NCBI RefSeq assembly: GCF_007858475.1
Contig: NZ_VIGX01000015.1
Coordinates: 1 to 64,000 of the forward strand
Direction: 5' to 3'
DNA length: 64,000 nucleotides
Source of the DNA: Tsukamurella conjunctivitidis
GTDB lineage: Bacteria; Actinomycetota; Actinomycetes; Mycobacteriales; Mycobacteriaceae
Shown piece after piece: positions 30,667-39,117 of this stretch (its first letter is position 1; each line of letters starts with the position of its first letter). Under the pieces are notes generated by a model. That model saw only the letters and a list, made by a program, of their open reading frames with translations. It was not told the DNA's origin and did no database searches. Both the position numbers and the translations under genes were made by a program.

Positions 30667-32025
30667 ATGTCCTCCGCACGGCGGCGCACCGTCGCCCTCC
30701 TCGCCCTGTCGGTGGCGTTCGGACTGATCCAGTTCGACGCCACCGTCGTCAACGTCGTCCTGGGGTCCATGACCCGCGACCTGGGCGGCGGCCTCGGGCT
30801 CGCGCAGTGGGCGGTCGACGGGTACGCGATCCCGTTCGCGGCACTGATGCTGCTCGCGGGCCCTGCGGCGGACCGTTTCGGACGGAGGAGGGTCTGCGTC
30901 CTCGGTTTCGCGCTGTTCGCACTGTCCACCGCGGCGTGCGCACTCGCTCCCGCCTGGCCCGCGCTGATCGCCTCGCGGGTGCTGCAGGGCGTGGCCGCGG
31001 CGATGATCCTGCCGAGTTCCCTGGCGATGATCGGCGAGCTGTACCCGGGCACTGCGGAGCGCGCCCGCGCGCTCGGGGTGTGGGGCGGCATCGCCAGTGC
31101 CGGCTTCGCCGCGGGACCGCCGATCGGCGGACTACTCGCCGCGAGCACCGGCTGGCGCGCCGTGTTCTGGGTGGGCACGCCGATCGCGATCCTGGCCGGC
31201 ATCGCCGTGCTGGTCACGGTGCCGGACTCACCCCGACACTCCCGTCCGCTCGATATCCGCGGCGCGACGGTGGGCGCCGTCGCCCTCGGCCTCGGCACCG
31301 CAGGGCTGATCGAACTCGGGCAGGCGCGCGCCGGGCTCGCGCTGGCACTCCTCGTCGCGACGGCCGCCGCCGCCTGGGCATTCCGCGCGGCACAGCGCAC
31401 CGCCACCGCGCCGATGATCCCGCGCGGCATGCTGGCGCCGGGGCCGTTCCGTGGAGCGGTGGTGACCGGGCTGGTCTTCAACTTCGCGCTCTACGGCGCG
31501 CTGCTCGTCGTCGGCCTGGCGCTCCAGGACGTCCACGGCTTCTCCGTCCTGCAGACCGGCACGGCGATCCTGCCGATGACCGTCGTGGTCGCGTTCGGCT
31601 CCATCGCCAGCGGCTTCGTCACCGCGCGGACCGGGCCCCGGGCGCCGATGGTCGCCGGCTTCACGAGCGCGGCGGTCGGGGCGGTCGTCGTCGCCCTCGG
31701 GGCGGCGCACCCCGCCGCAGTCGTCATCGGGATGGGGTTGATCGGGCTCGGCTCCCTCGCGATGCCCGCCATGACCGCGGTCGCGCTCAGCGCGGCCCCC
31801 GTCGACCACGCGGGTCTCGCGGGTGCCGTGCTCAACTGCGCCCGGCAGGCGGGTGGCGCGCTCGGCGTCGCCGGCTTCGGCGCGTTGTACAACGCCGCGG
31901 GCCGGTCCTCGAGCGCACTGGCGCTGACCCTCGCGACGGTCGCGGCCATACTCGTGGTCGGGGTGTGCACCAGCATCGGCGCCACTGCGACGAATCGGAC
32001 GGAGGCGGGCTGCGATGTCGGGTGA
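30667..32025 (+). CDS. MFS drug exporter, DHA2 (14-TM) family
   Basis: 452 residues with about 14 hydrophobic helices. The loop 2-3 signature GPAADRFGRRRV and motif C-like GPPIGGLLA are visible, as in proton-driven multidrug exporters. The N-terminus starts just before helix 1 (RRTVALLALSVAFGLIQFD). The gene overlaps the downstream HTH regulator by 11 bp, so they form an operon, and that regulator may control the exporter. First intact chromosomal gene after attR. Confidence 0.9.
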   Translation: MSSARRRTVALLALSVAFGLIQFDATVVNVVLGSMTRDLGGGLGLAQWAVDGYAIPFAALMLLAGPAADRFGRRRVCVLGFALFALSTAACALAPAWPALIASRVLQGVAAAMILPSSLAMIGELYPGTAERARALGVWGGIASAGFAAGPPIGGLLAASTGWRAVFWVGTPIAILAGIAVLVTVPDSPRHSRPLDIRGATVGAVALGLGTAGLIELGQARAGLALALLVATAAAAWAFRAAQRTATAPMIPRGMLAPGPFRGAVVTGLVFNFALYGALLVVGLALQDVHGFSVLQTGTAILPMTVVVAFGSIASGFVTARTGPRAPMVAGFTSAAVGAVVVALGAAHPAAVVIGMGLIGLGSLAMPAMTAVALSAAPVDHAGLAGAVLNCARQAGGALGVAGFGALYNAAGRSSSALALTLATVAAILVVGVCTSIGATATNRTEAGCDVG

Positions 32026-32752
32026 CGCGGACCTGGCCGGCATCGGCGAGCTCTTCGCCGATCGCACGCGCAGTCGAATACTCCTCTCGCTGCTGGGCGG
32101 TCGCGAGCTCGCCGCGGGCGTCCTGGCCGACGAGGCGGGCGTTTCCCGCCCGACCGCGAGCGGCCACCTCCGCAAACTGGTCGACGGTGGGCTGCTCGCC
32201 GTCCGCTCGGAGGGCCGCCACCGCTGGTACCGGATCGCCGGGCCCGAGGTCGCCGACCTCGTCGAGCGGCTCGCCGCCTTCGCCCCGTCCCAGCCCGTCA
32301 GCTCACTGAAGGCGACCACGCGCGCGCAGCGGCTGCGCACCGCTCGCACCTGTTACGACCATTTCGCCGGCCGGCTCGGCGTCGCGCTCATGGGCTCGCT
32401 CCTCGACCACGGCCGGATCACGGGCGGCGACGGCCTCTTCCACGACGACGGTGCCGACCGTCCCGCGTCCGCGGGACAGGAAGTGGACTACCGCCTCACC
32501 GACGACGGGCGCGCATTCCTCACCGACCTCGGGGTCGCGCTGCCCGACGGTGCCGGCCGCCCCCTCGTCCGGTACTGCATCGATTGGACGGAGACCCGCC
32601 ACCACCTCGCGGGCGGTGCCGGACGGGCGCTGTGCGATCGGTTCTTCGCCGCCGGCTGGGCGGAGCGCCTCCCCACCTACCGCGCCGTCCGGGTGACCCC
32701 GGCGGGCGAACGGGTGCTGGCGCGCCGCTTCGCGATCGACTGGCCGGCCTAG
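32015..32752 (+). CDS. ArsR-type winged-helix transcriptional regulator
   Basis: 245 residues. The N-terminal 85 form a winged HTH (RSRILLSLLGGRELAAGVLA, DEAGVSRPTASGHLRKLVDG, RSEGRHRWYRI). The remaining 150 form a separate domain with RTCYDHFAGRLGVALMG and a second wing-like part, often seen in this longer ArsR subfamily. No ArsR metal-binding cysteines in the recognition helix. It ends 4 bp from the convergent TauE gene. Confidence 0.85.
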   Translation: MSGDADLAGIGELFADRTRSRILLSLLGGRELAAGVLADEAGVSRPTASGHLRKLVDGGLLAVRSEGRHRWYRIAGPEVADLVERLAAFAPSQPVSSLKATTRAQRLRTARTCYDHFAGRLGVALMGSLLDHGRITGGDGLFHDDGADRPASAGQEVDYRLTDDGRAFLTDLGVALPDGAGRPLVRYCIDWTETRHHLAGGAGRALCDRFFAAGWAERLPTYRAVRVTPAGERVLARRFAIDWPA

Positions 32753-32755
32753 CCA

Positions 32756-33544
32756 CTAGCGGAGCAGCGTCGCCGCCATCGCGACGGTGACCACTACCAG
32801 CAGCCCGACGTACCAGCGCGCGTGCGCGCGATCGGACAGGCGCGGGCCGCGGCGGCGCAGCACCACGATCACGGGCAGGGAGCCCACCAGTAGGGCGAGT
32901 GCGGCGCGCACGTCCACGGCGCCCACGAATCCCGGCCCCGCGCCGACGGGCCGTCCGCCGGACAGGAGCAGGAAGACCGTCGTGGCGGGCAACGCCACGG
33001 CGAGGGTCAACGGGTTCGCCAGTGCCGTCGCCACCGCCATGCGGTGGCCGTTGCGCCGCATCATCGGCACCGTCACCACGCTGCCGCCCACGCCGAGGAA
33101 CGACGCGACCGCCCCGATCGGAAGTCCCGCCACCGTGGGAACGGGCCGCGCCCCGTCGACGGCGGGCTCCAGGAAGCCGGGCCGAACGGTGACCGAGGCG
33201 ATCGTCAGCAGCAGGTACGCGACGAAGCCCGCCGCGATGACGTCACCCGGCACGTGCCGCGCCGCCAGGGCTCCGAGCGCGCCGCCGAACGCCAGCAGGC
33301 CGAGCAGGCGCGCACTCCCCCGTAACGGGGCGAGCACGGCGGGCGGAGTGGACACCGTGGCCACCGCCGCGGCGATCACCATGAGAACCGAGGACGTGGC
33401 CACGGCGACGCGCGCCGCGTCCTCACCGAGCGCCGCGTCCGCCCACACGAGGACAGGGACCGCGACGAAGCCGCCGCCGAAGCCGAACAACGCCGTCGTC
33501 ATCCCCGACGCGACGCCGACCAGAACCAGGATCAGTGCACTCAC
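32756..33544 (-). CDS. TauE/SafE-family anion permease
   Basis: 262 residues from the GTG at 33544 (a GTG at 33610 is possible). Eight or so membrane helices with the family's duplicated glycine motif: GVASGMTTALFGFGGGFVAVP early and IGAVASFLGVGGSVVTVP in the second half. These proteins move sulfite, sulfonates or related anions across the membrane; the substrate is not indicated by context. Divergent from the AraC regulator at 33625. Confidence 0.88.
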   Translation of the reverse strand: MSALILVLVGVASGMTTALFGFGGGFVAVPVLVWADAALGEDAARVAVATSSVLMVIAAAVATVSTPPAVLAPLRGSARLLGLLAFGGALGALAARHVPGDVIAAGFVAYLLLTIASVTVRPGFLEPAVDGARPVPTVAGLPIGAVASFLGVGGSVVTVPMMRRNGHRMAVATALANPLTLAVALPATTVFLLLSGGRPVGAGPGFVGAVDVRAALALLVGSLPVIVVLRRRGPRLSDRAHARWYVGLLVVVTVAMAATLLR

Positions 33545-33624
33545 TCCTCCGAGTCCACCCGACCGCACTTCCCCCGGCAATCGATGGTCGGTGGACAACT
33601 TTCGAAACACGGCAGACTGGGGTC

Positions 33625-34386
33625 ATGCGGAACGTTCCCATCGACGATCTCGACACCCTCCCCCGCGACGTCCTCGCGATCGGCACCGACTACCCGGACG
33701 GGCATCGCCAGGAGCGGCACACCCACCGCCGCGCGCAGTTCCTCTACGCCGCGACGGGCGTAATGGAGGTCGACACCGCGGACGGCGCGTGGACAGTGCC
33801 GACCGATCGCGCCGTCCTGATCCCGCCCGGGGTGCCGCACGGCGTCCGCTACTGCGGCGTCAGCACGCGCAGCCTCTACCTCGAGCCGGCCGCGGTGCCC
33901 TGGTGGCCCGCCCGGTGCACCGTCGTCGAGGTGACGCCGTTGCTCCGCGAACTCCTCCTCGCGGCCGTCGACATCGAGGCCGACCGCGACGAGAGCGGTC
34001 GCGACGCCGCGATCACCACGCTGCTCCTGCACGAGATCACGGCGCTGACACCGCTCCCCCTGCACGTTCCGCTTCCGGCCGATCCGGAGCTGCGCGAGCT
34101 CTGTCGTGCGTACCTCGCCGCACCGGACGTCGCCGTGGACAACGCCGCATGGGCGGCCCGGTGCGGCCGCAGCGAACGGGCCTTCACCGCCCGTTTCCGC
34201 GCCGGGACGGGCTCCAGCCCCGCCATGTGGCGACGCCGCGCGCGGCTCCTCGCGGCCCTGCCCCTGCTCCGCACCGCGACCGTGACGGAGACCGCGAGCC
34301 GCCTCGGCTACTCGACGCCCGCGGCCTTCACCGCCGCGTTCACGGCCGAGTTCGGCACGCCCCCGTCGCGGATCCCGAAGGCATAG
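33625..34386 (+). CDS. AraC-family transcriptional regulator
   Basis: 253 residues, ATG at 33625. N-terminal cupin sensor (DYPDGHRQERHTHRRAQFLY, IPPGVPHGVRYCG) and C-terminal double HTH (NAAWAARCGRSERAFTARFR, ETASRLGYSTPAAFTAAFT, ending FGTPPSRIPK). Divergently placed to the TauE permease, which it may regulate, and just upstream of an enoyl-CoA hydratase. The effector is unknown. Confidence 0.92.
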   Translation: MRNVPIDDLDTLPRDVLAIGTDYPDGHRQERHTHRRAQFLYAATGVMEVDTADGAWTVPTDRAVLIPPGVPHGVRYCGVSTRSLYLEPAAVPWWPARCTVVEVTPLLRELLLAAVDIEADRDESGRDAAITTLLLHEITALTPLPLHVPLPADPELRELCRAYLAAPDVAVDNAAWAARCGRSERAFTARFRAGTGSSPAMWRRRARLLAALPLLRTATVTETASRLGYSTPAAFTAAFTAEFGTPPSRIPKA

Positions 34387-34396
34387 GGTCTCCCCC

Positions 34397-35197
34397 ATGA
34401 CCGAACCACTCCTGATCGAGCGCGACGGCCCCGTCGTCACCTGGACGCTGAACGATCCCGCGGCCCGCAATCCCGTCTCGGACGAGGCGATGATCGCGGC
34501 GATCGAGCGCGCCGTCGACGACGTGAACTGCGACGACGAGGTGCGCGTGGCGATCCTGACCGGAGCCGGTTCGGCGTTCAGCTCCGGCGGCAACGTCAAG
34601 CACATGCGCGACAAGGAGGGCATGTTCGGCGGCACCGCGGCGCAGCAGCGCCAGGGCTACCGGCACGGGATCCAGCGCATCCCGCGCGCGCTGTACCACT
34701 GCGAGGTCCCGACGGTGGCCGCGGTGAACGGCCCCGCGATCGGCGCGGGCTGCGACCTGGCGATGATGTGCGACCTGCGGGTGGCGTCCACGAAGGCCGT
34801 CTTCGCGGAGAGCTTCGTCAAGGTGGGACTCATCCCGGGCGACGGCGGCGCGTGGCTGCTCCCGCGCATCGTCGGGATGGCGCGGGCCACGGAGATGGCC
34901 TTCACCGGCGATGCGGTGGATGCGCAGACCGCGCTCGACTGGGGCATGGTCTCCAGCGTCGTCGAACCCGACGAGTTGCTCGCCGCCGCCCGCACCCTCG
35001 CGGACCGCGTCGCAGCCAACCCGCCGCAGGCGCTGCGCATGACCACGCGTCTGCTGCGCGAGGGGCAGCACCAGAGCCTGGACGCGCTGCTCGAGCTCTC
35101 CGCGGCGATGCAGACGATCGCCCACTCCACGGCCGACCACCACGAAGCGGTCGCCGCGATGCTCGATAAACGCGCACCCCGGTTCACCGGCTCCTAG
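34397..35197 (+). CDS. enoyl-CoA hydratase/isomerase family protein
   Basis: 266 residues with crotonase features: oxyanion-hole segments SAFSSGGNVKHM and AAVNGPAIGAGCDLAMMCD, catalytic-region ESFVKVGLIPGDGGAWLLP (containing the Glu-equivalent and Gly-Asp-Gly), and a C-terminal helical part. It probably acts in beta-oxidation or degradation of a branched or aromatic acyl-CoA. It follows the AraC gene by 10 bp. Its stop overlaps the convergent XRE-cupin gene. Confidence 0.9.
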   Translation: MTEPLLIERDGPVVTWTLNDPAARNPVSDEAMIAAIERAVDDVNCDDEVRVAILTGAGSAFSSGGNVKHMRDKEGMFGGTAAQQRQGYRHGIQRIPRALYHCEVPTVAAVNGPAIGAGCDLAMMCDLRVASTKAVFAESFVKVGLIPGDGGAWLLPRIVGMARATEMAFTGDAVDAQTALDWGMVSSVVEPDELLAAARTLADRVAANPPQALRMTTRLLREGQHQSLDALLELSAAMQTIAHSTADHHEAVAAMLDKRAPRFTGS

Positions 35198-35793
35198 GTC
35201 TGACGTCTGGCGGGCAGCGCCGGCGCCATCACCCACAGCACGCGGGCCCCGTCGGCGCCGGCGGCGAAGGTGTGCGGCCGGCCGGGGTCGAAGGTCATCG
35301 CGTCCCCGACGGCCAGCTCGACTCCCGGTTCCGGCGGGAAGGCCAGGCGCAGCACGCCGCGCTGCACGAGGACGAACGAGACCTCGGCGGGCAGCGCGTA
35401 GGCCTCGTCGCCACTGCCGCCTCCCGGCTCGATCTCGCTGAGCAGCACCTGGACGCGCTGCTCCCCCGACGGCGTGAGCAGGAACTCCGCCAGACCGTCG
35501 CCGCCGAACCGCACGGGCGGGTAGGCGTCGGCCCGCACGACCGAACCGGCCGCGCCACCGTCGAACAGCGAGCCGACGGGGACGTCGAGCACCTCGCACG
35601 TCCGGACGAGGACTGCCATCGACGGTGCCGCGAGCCCGCGCTCCACCTTCGACAGGTAGCCCTTGGTGACGCCCACGAGCTCCGCGACGTCCGCGAGCGT
35701 GAGGCGTCGGGAGCGACGGGCGGCCTTGAGCGCCGCGCCCACCTGATCCGGCACGGGGAGAACGGCATCCACACCCGGAGCAATCACATCCAA
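35194..35793 (-). CDS. XRE-cupin transcriptional regulator
   Basis: 199 residues if the second of two tandem TTG codons (35793) is used; 35796 is the alternative. HTH_3 domain at residues 20-75 (RLTLADVAELVGVTKGYLSKVERG) followed by a C-terminal cupin (VLVQRGVLRLAFPPEPG, GDAMTFDPGRPHTFA). Regulators of this type control amino acid, polyamine and related catabolic genes. It is divergent from the arginine-degradation operon, and a palindrome lies in its 5' region, so it probably controls both. Confidence 0.87.
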   Translation of the reverse strand: MDVIAPGVDAVLPVPDQVGAALKAARRSRRLTLADVAELVGVTKGYLSKVERGLAAPSMAVLVRTCEVLDVPVGSLFDGGAAGSVVRADAYPPVRFGGDGLAEFLLTPSGEQRVQVLLSEIEPGGGSGDEAYALPAEVSFVLVQRGVLRLAFPPEPGVELAVGDAMTFDPGRPHTFAAGADGARVLWVMAPALPARRQT

Positions 35794-35798
35794 CAATT

Positions 35799-35815
35799 GT
35801 TTCCTTTCAGGAAAC
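35799..35815. promoter_or_regulatory. palindromic operator for the XRE-cupin regulator
   Basis: GTTTCCT-TTC-AGGAAAC, perfect 7-bp arms with a 3-nt centre. It covers the regulator's ribosome-binding region and lies 6 bp upstream of a TTGACA element on the other strand. Position and symmetry suit a dimeric HTH regulator that represses itself and the divergent operon. Confidence 0.6.
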
Positions 35816-35820
35816 TCGAG

Positions 35821-35852
35821 TTGACAAGTCGGTCGATGTCCCACACTATGTG
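35821..35852 (+). promoter_or_regulatory. promoter for the arginine catabolic operon
   Basis: TTGACA at 35821-35826 and TATGTG at 35847-35852, 20 bp apart (longer than the ideal 17), about 40 bp before the GTG start at 35893. It is the only good -35 in this gap. Confidence 0.4.
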
Positions 35853-35892
35853 ATCCGGCCCACAAAAGCAGCCCCTGCGAGAGGATCCATCC

Positions 35893-36873
35893 GTGCCTAA
35901 CGACAATCAGCCCCAGCCCGGACCGCGGGGCCCGGTCGATGCGAGCCTCGTCCCGCGCTACTGCGGCCCCACCACCTTCGCCCGCCTGCCCCGCCTCGAC
36001 GAGGTCGATTCCGCCGCCGTCGCGGTGCTCGGCATCCCCTTCGACTCCGGCGTGAGCTACCGCCCCGGCGCACGGTTCGGCCCCGGGCACATCCGGGCCT
36101 CGTCGAAGCTGCTGCGGCCCTACAACCCCGCGCTCGACGTCTCCCCGTTCGCCGTGCACCAGGTCGCCGACGCGGGCGACCTCGCGGTGAACCCCTTCGA
36201 CATCGTCGAGGCGCTCGGCACCGTCGAGACCGAGATCGGACGCCTGCGCGGCGCCGGCTCGAAGGTGCTCACCCTCGGCGGCGATCACACTCTCGCACTG
36301 CCGATCCTGCGCGCCGTGGCCGCTGATCGCGGGCCGGTCGCCGTCCTGCACTTCGACGCCCACCTCGACACCTGGGACACCTACTTCGGCGCGCCGTACG
36401 CGCACGGCACCCCGTTCCGTCGGGCCAGCGAAGAGGGCCTGATCGACTTGGAACGCTCCATGCACATCGGCATCCGCGGCCCGCTCTACGGCGAGCAGGA
36501 CCTCACCGCCGACGGCGTCCTCGGCTTCCAGGTGATCCGGTCCGACGACTACGAGAACGACGGACTCGACAGCGTGATCGAGCGCATGCGCCGACGCCTC
36601 GCCGGGCCCGACGGTGCCGGCGGCCCCGTCTACGTCTCCGTCGACATCGACGTCCTGGATCCCGCGCACGCCCCCGGCACCGGTACGCCCGAGGCCGGCG
36701 GCATGACGAGCCGTGAGCTCCTGAACACGATCCGCGCACTGGTGGGCACCGACGTGGTGGGCGCCGACGTGGTGGAGGTCGCGCCGCCCTACGACCACGC
36801 CGAACTCACCGGCATCGCGGCCGCGCACGTGGCCTACGAGCTGCTCTCCGTGCTCGCGGTGAACGCCCGGTGA
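35893..36873 (+). CDS. ureohydrolase: probable guanidinobutyrase (agmatinase family)
   Basis: 326 residues, GTG start after GAGAGGA. Binuclear manganese motifs are intact: [19 protein letters not shown] and [16 protein letters not shown]. The enzyme hydrolyses a guanidino group to urea and an amine. Family members cleave agmatine, 4-guanidinobutyrate or guanidinopropionate. Operon partners (flavin monooxygenase, amidase, permease) favour 4-guanidinobutyrate, giving 4-aminobutyrate. It overlaps the permease start by 4 bp. Confidence 0.85.
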   Translation: MPNDNQPQPGPRGPVDASLVPRYCGPTTFARLPRLDEVDSAAVAVLGIPFDSGVSYRPGARFGPGHIRASSKLLRPYNPALDVSPFAVHQVADAGDLAVNPFDIVEALGTVETEIGRLRGAGSKVLTLGGDHTLALPILRAVAADRGPVAVLHFDAHLDTWDTYFGAPYAHGTPFRRASEEGLIDLERSMHIGIRGPLYGEQDLTADGVLGFQVIRSDDYENDGLDSVIERMRRRLAGPDGAGGPVYVSVDIDVLDPAHAPGTGTPEAGGMTSRELLNTIRALVGTDVVGADVVEVAPPYDHAELTGIAAAHVAYELLSVLAVNAR

Positions 36874-38306
36874 GCCCGTTCACGGCGGGGCTCCTCGCCC
36901 GCAAGCCGGTCGACCGCATCCTGCGCGACAGCGCCGCGGAACACGAAGGCCCCCAGCTGAAGCGGTCGATGGGTCTCGGCCACCTGACGGCGCTGTCGAT
37001 CGGCGCCTCGCTCGGCACCGGCATCTTCGTCATCCTCGGCGAGGCGACGCCGGACGCCGGACCCGCGGTGATCGTCGCGTTCATCCTCGCGGCGGTGACC
37101 GCACTGTTCTCCGCTCTCTCGTACGCGGAGATGGCGGGCACCATCCCCGTCTCGGGCAGCTCCTACTCCTACGCCTACGCGACGATCGGTGAGCTCTTCG
37201 CGTGGGTCTGCGGGTGGTGTCTGCTGCTCGAGTACGGGGTCTCCGTCGCCGCCGTCGCCGTCGGATGGGGCCAGTACATCAACGAGCTCCTGCGCACCCT
37301 GTTCGACGTCGAGCTGCCCACGGCGCTCGCCGCCCCGCCCGGCGACGGCGGCGTCGTCAACATCCCCGCGATGGTGATCGTCGCGCTCGCCTGCCTGGTG
37401 CTGGTGGGCGGTGCCACGGAGAGCGCGCGGCTCAACACCGCGATGGTGATCCTCAAGGTCTGCGTGCTGGTCTTCTTCTGCGCCATCGCGTTCACCGCGT
37501 TCGACGCGGGCAACCTCGAGCCCTTCATGCCCTTCGGCGTCGGCGGGGTCACCGCTGCGGCCGCGATGGTCTTCTTCTCCTACATCGGCTTCGACGCCGC
37601 CTCCACGGCGGGCAACGAGGCGAAGAATCCCACTCGCGATCTCCCGCGCGCGATCATCCTCTCGCTCGGCATCATCACCGTGCTCTACTGTCTCGTCGCG
37701 CTCGCCGCGGTCGGCGCGATGCCCTGGCAGGAGTTCGGCGGCACCGAGGCCTCGCTCGCGAAGATCCTGACCGACGTCACACAGAGCACCTGGCCGTCGG
37801 TGATCCTGTCGATCGGTGCGGTGATCGCCATCGCCAGCGTCGTGCTCGCCGTGATGTACGGCCAGACCCGCATCCTCTACACGATGGGCAGCGACGGTCT
37901 CGTGCCGCCGGTCTTCGCCAAGGTCAACCCGCGCACCTTCGTGCCCGTCCGCAACATCCTCATCGTCGGCACCCTGGTCGCGCTGCTCGCGGGCCTCGTC
38001 CCGCTCGGCGAGCTGGCGAACGCCACCTCGATCGGCTCCCTGTTCGCGTTCGCGCTGGTCAACATCGGCGTGATCGTGCTCCGCTACAGCCGCCCCGAAC
38101 TGCCCCGCACGTTCAAGACGCCGCTGTTCCCGCTCGTCCCCGTCCTCGGGGTCGTGTTCTGCGTCGTCCTGATGTTCCAGATGAAGGCGCCCACATGGAT
38201 CGCCTTCGGGCTGTGGACCCTCGTCGGCCTCGCCGTGTACTTCGCGTACGGCTACCGGAACTCGCGGCTCCGCGGTGAGACGGACCTCATGAAGGCCGCG
38301 CGATGA
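36870..38306 (+). CDS. APC-superfamily amino acid permease
   Basis: 478 residues, 12-14 membrane helices. It has the cationic-amino-acid transporter look: the N-terminal [20 protein letters not shown] and [20 protein letters not shown]. It would import the operon's substrate, probably arginine or a related guanidino compound. GTG start overlapping the ureohydrolase stop; its own stop overlaps the amidase start. Confidence 0.9.
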   Translation: MSPFTAGLLARKPVDRILRDSAAEHEGPQLKRSMGLGHLTALSIGASLGTGIFVILGEATPDAGPAVIVAFILAAVTALFSALSYAEMAGTIPVSGSSYSYAYATIGELFAWVCGWCLLLEYGVSVAAVAVGWGQYINELLRTLFDVELPTALAAPPGDGGVVNIPAMVIVALACLVLVGGATESARLNTAMVILKVCVLVFFCAIAFTAFDAGNLEPFMPFGVGGVTAAAAMVFFSYIGFDAASTAGNEAKNPTRDLPRAIILSLGIITVLYCLVALAAVGAMPWQEFGGTEASLAKILTDVTQSTWPSVILSIGAVIAIASVVLAVMYGQTRILYTMGSDGLVPPVFAKVNPRTFVPVRNILIVGTLVALLAGLVPLGELANATSIGSLFAFALVNIGVIVLRYSRPELPRTFKTPLFPLVPVLGVVFCVVLMFQMKAPTWIAFGLWTLVGLAVYFAYGYRNSRLRGETDLMKAAR

Positions 38307-39094
38307 CGATCACCGTCGGGATGTACCAGGGCCCGGAGGGACTCGGGCCCGAGCCGGACGTCGCGCGGAACCTGGCGGCGATCGACGGCGCGGCCGCCCG
38401 CGCGGCGGCCGCCGGCGCGCAGATACTCATCACGCCCGAGCTGTCGGTCACCGGCTACGACATCGGCGCGGCCGCGAGGGAACTCGCCCGCCCGCGCGGC
38501 GGCGAGTACCACGACGCGATCGCCGCCATCGCGCGCCGCCACGGCATCACGGTCGTCGCCGGGTACCCCGAACGCGACGGGGACCTGGTGTTCAACGCCG
38601 CCACCGTGATCGGGCCCGACGGGGCCGAGCTCGCGCACTATCGCAAGTCCCACCTGTTCGGGGATCTCGACCGCGCCGTCTTCGCCCCCGGCGCCGAGCT
38701 GCCCGTGCAGTTCGACCTCGGCGATCTGCGTTGTGGGCTGCTCATCTGCTACGACGTCGAGTTCCCCGAGGCCGTGCGGGCCCACGCGGACGCCGGCGCC
38801 GACCTGCTGCTGATCCCGACCGGCCTGATGGAGCCCTTCGGCCGGATCGCCGAACAGGTCGTGCCGGTGCGCGCCTTCGAGAGCCAGCTGTACATCGCCT
38901 ACACCAACCACTGCGGACGCGAGACCTCGCTCGAGTACTGCGGCCTGAGCACCGCGGCGGGGCCCGACGGCGACGTCGTGACCCGCGCGGGCCGCGGCGA
39001 GGAACTCCTGATCTTCTCCGCCGATGTCGAGGCCCTGCGCGAGGCCCGCATCGCGAACACCTACCTGCGCGACCGGCGCAGCGACCTGTACTGA
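38303..39094 (+). CDS. nitrilase-superfamily amidase (probable 4-guanidinobutanamide hydrolase)
   Basis: 263 residues with the Glu-Lys-Cys triad regions of carbon-nitrogen hydrolases: ITPELSVTGYD (Glu), HYRKSHLFGD (Lys) and GLLICYDVEFPEAV (Cys). Cytoplasmic amide hydrolase. In the arginine monooxygenase route it would convert 4-guanidinobutanamide to 4-guanidinobutyrate. Overlaps the permease by 4 bp and precedes the monooxygenase by 23 bp. Confidence 0.87.
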   Translation: MTITVGMYQGPEGLGPEPDVARNLAAIDGAAARAAAAGAQILITPELSVTGYDIGAAARELARPRGGEYHDAIAAIARRHGITVVAGYPERDGDLVFNAATVIGPDGAELAHYRKSHLFGDLDRAVFAPGAELPVQFDLGDLRCGLLICYDVEFPEAVRAHADAGADLLLIPTGLMEPFGRIAEQVVPVRAFESQLYIAYTNHCGRETSLEYCGLSTAAGPDGDVVTRAGRGEELLIFSADVEALREARIANTYLRDRRSDLY

Positions 39095-39117
39095 GCACCG
39101 CCACCCGAGGAGCCCGC

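Noticed and set aside
30615-32309. 564-residue ORF overlapping the MFS exporter
   Set aside because: Arg/Gly-rich shadow in another frame. The 452-residue frame has 14 membrane helices and MFS motifs.
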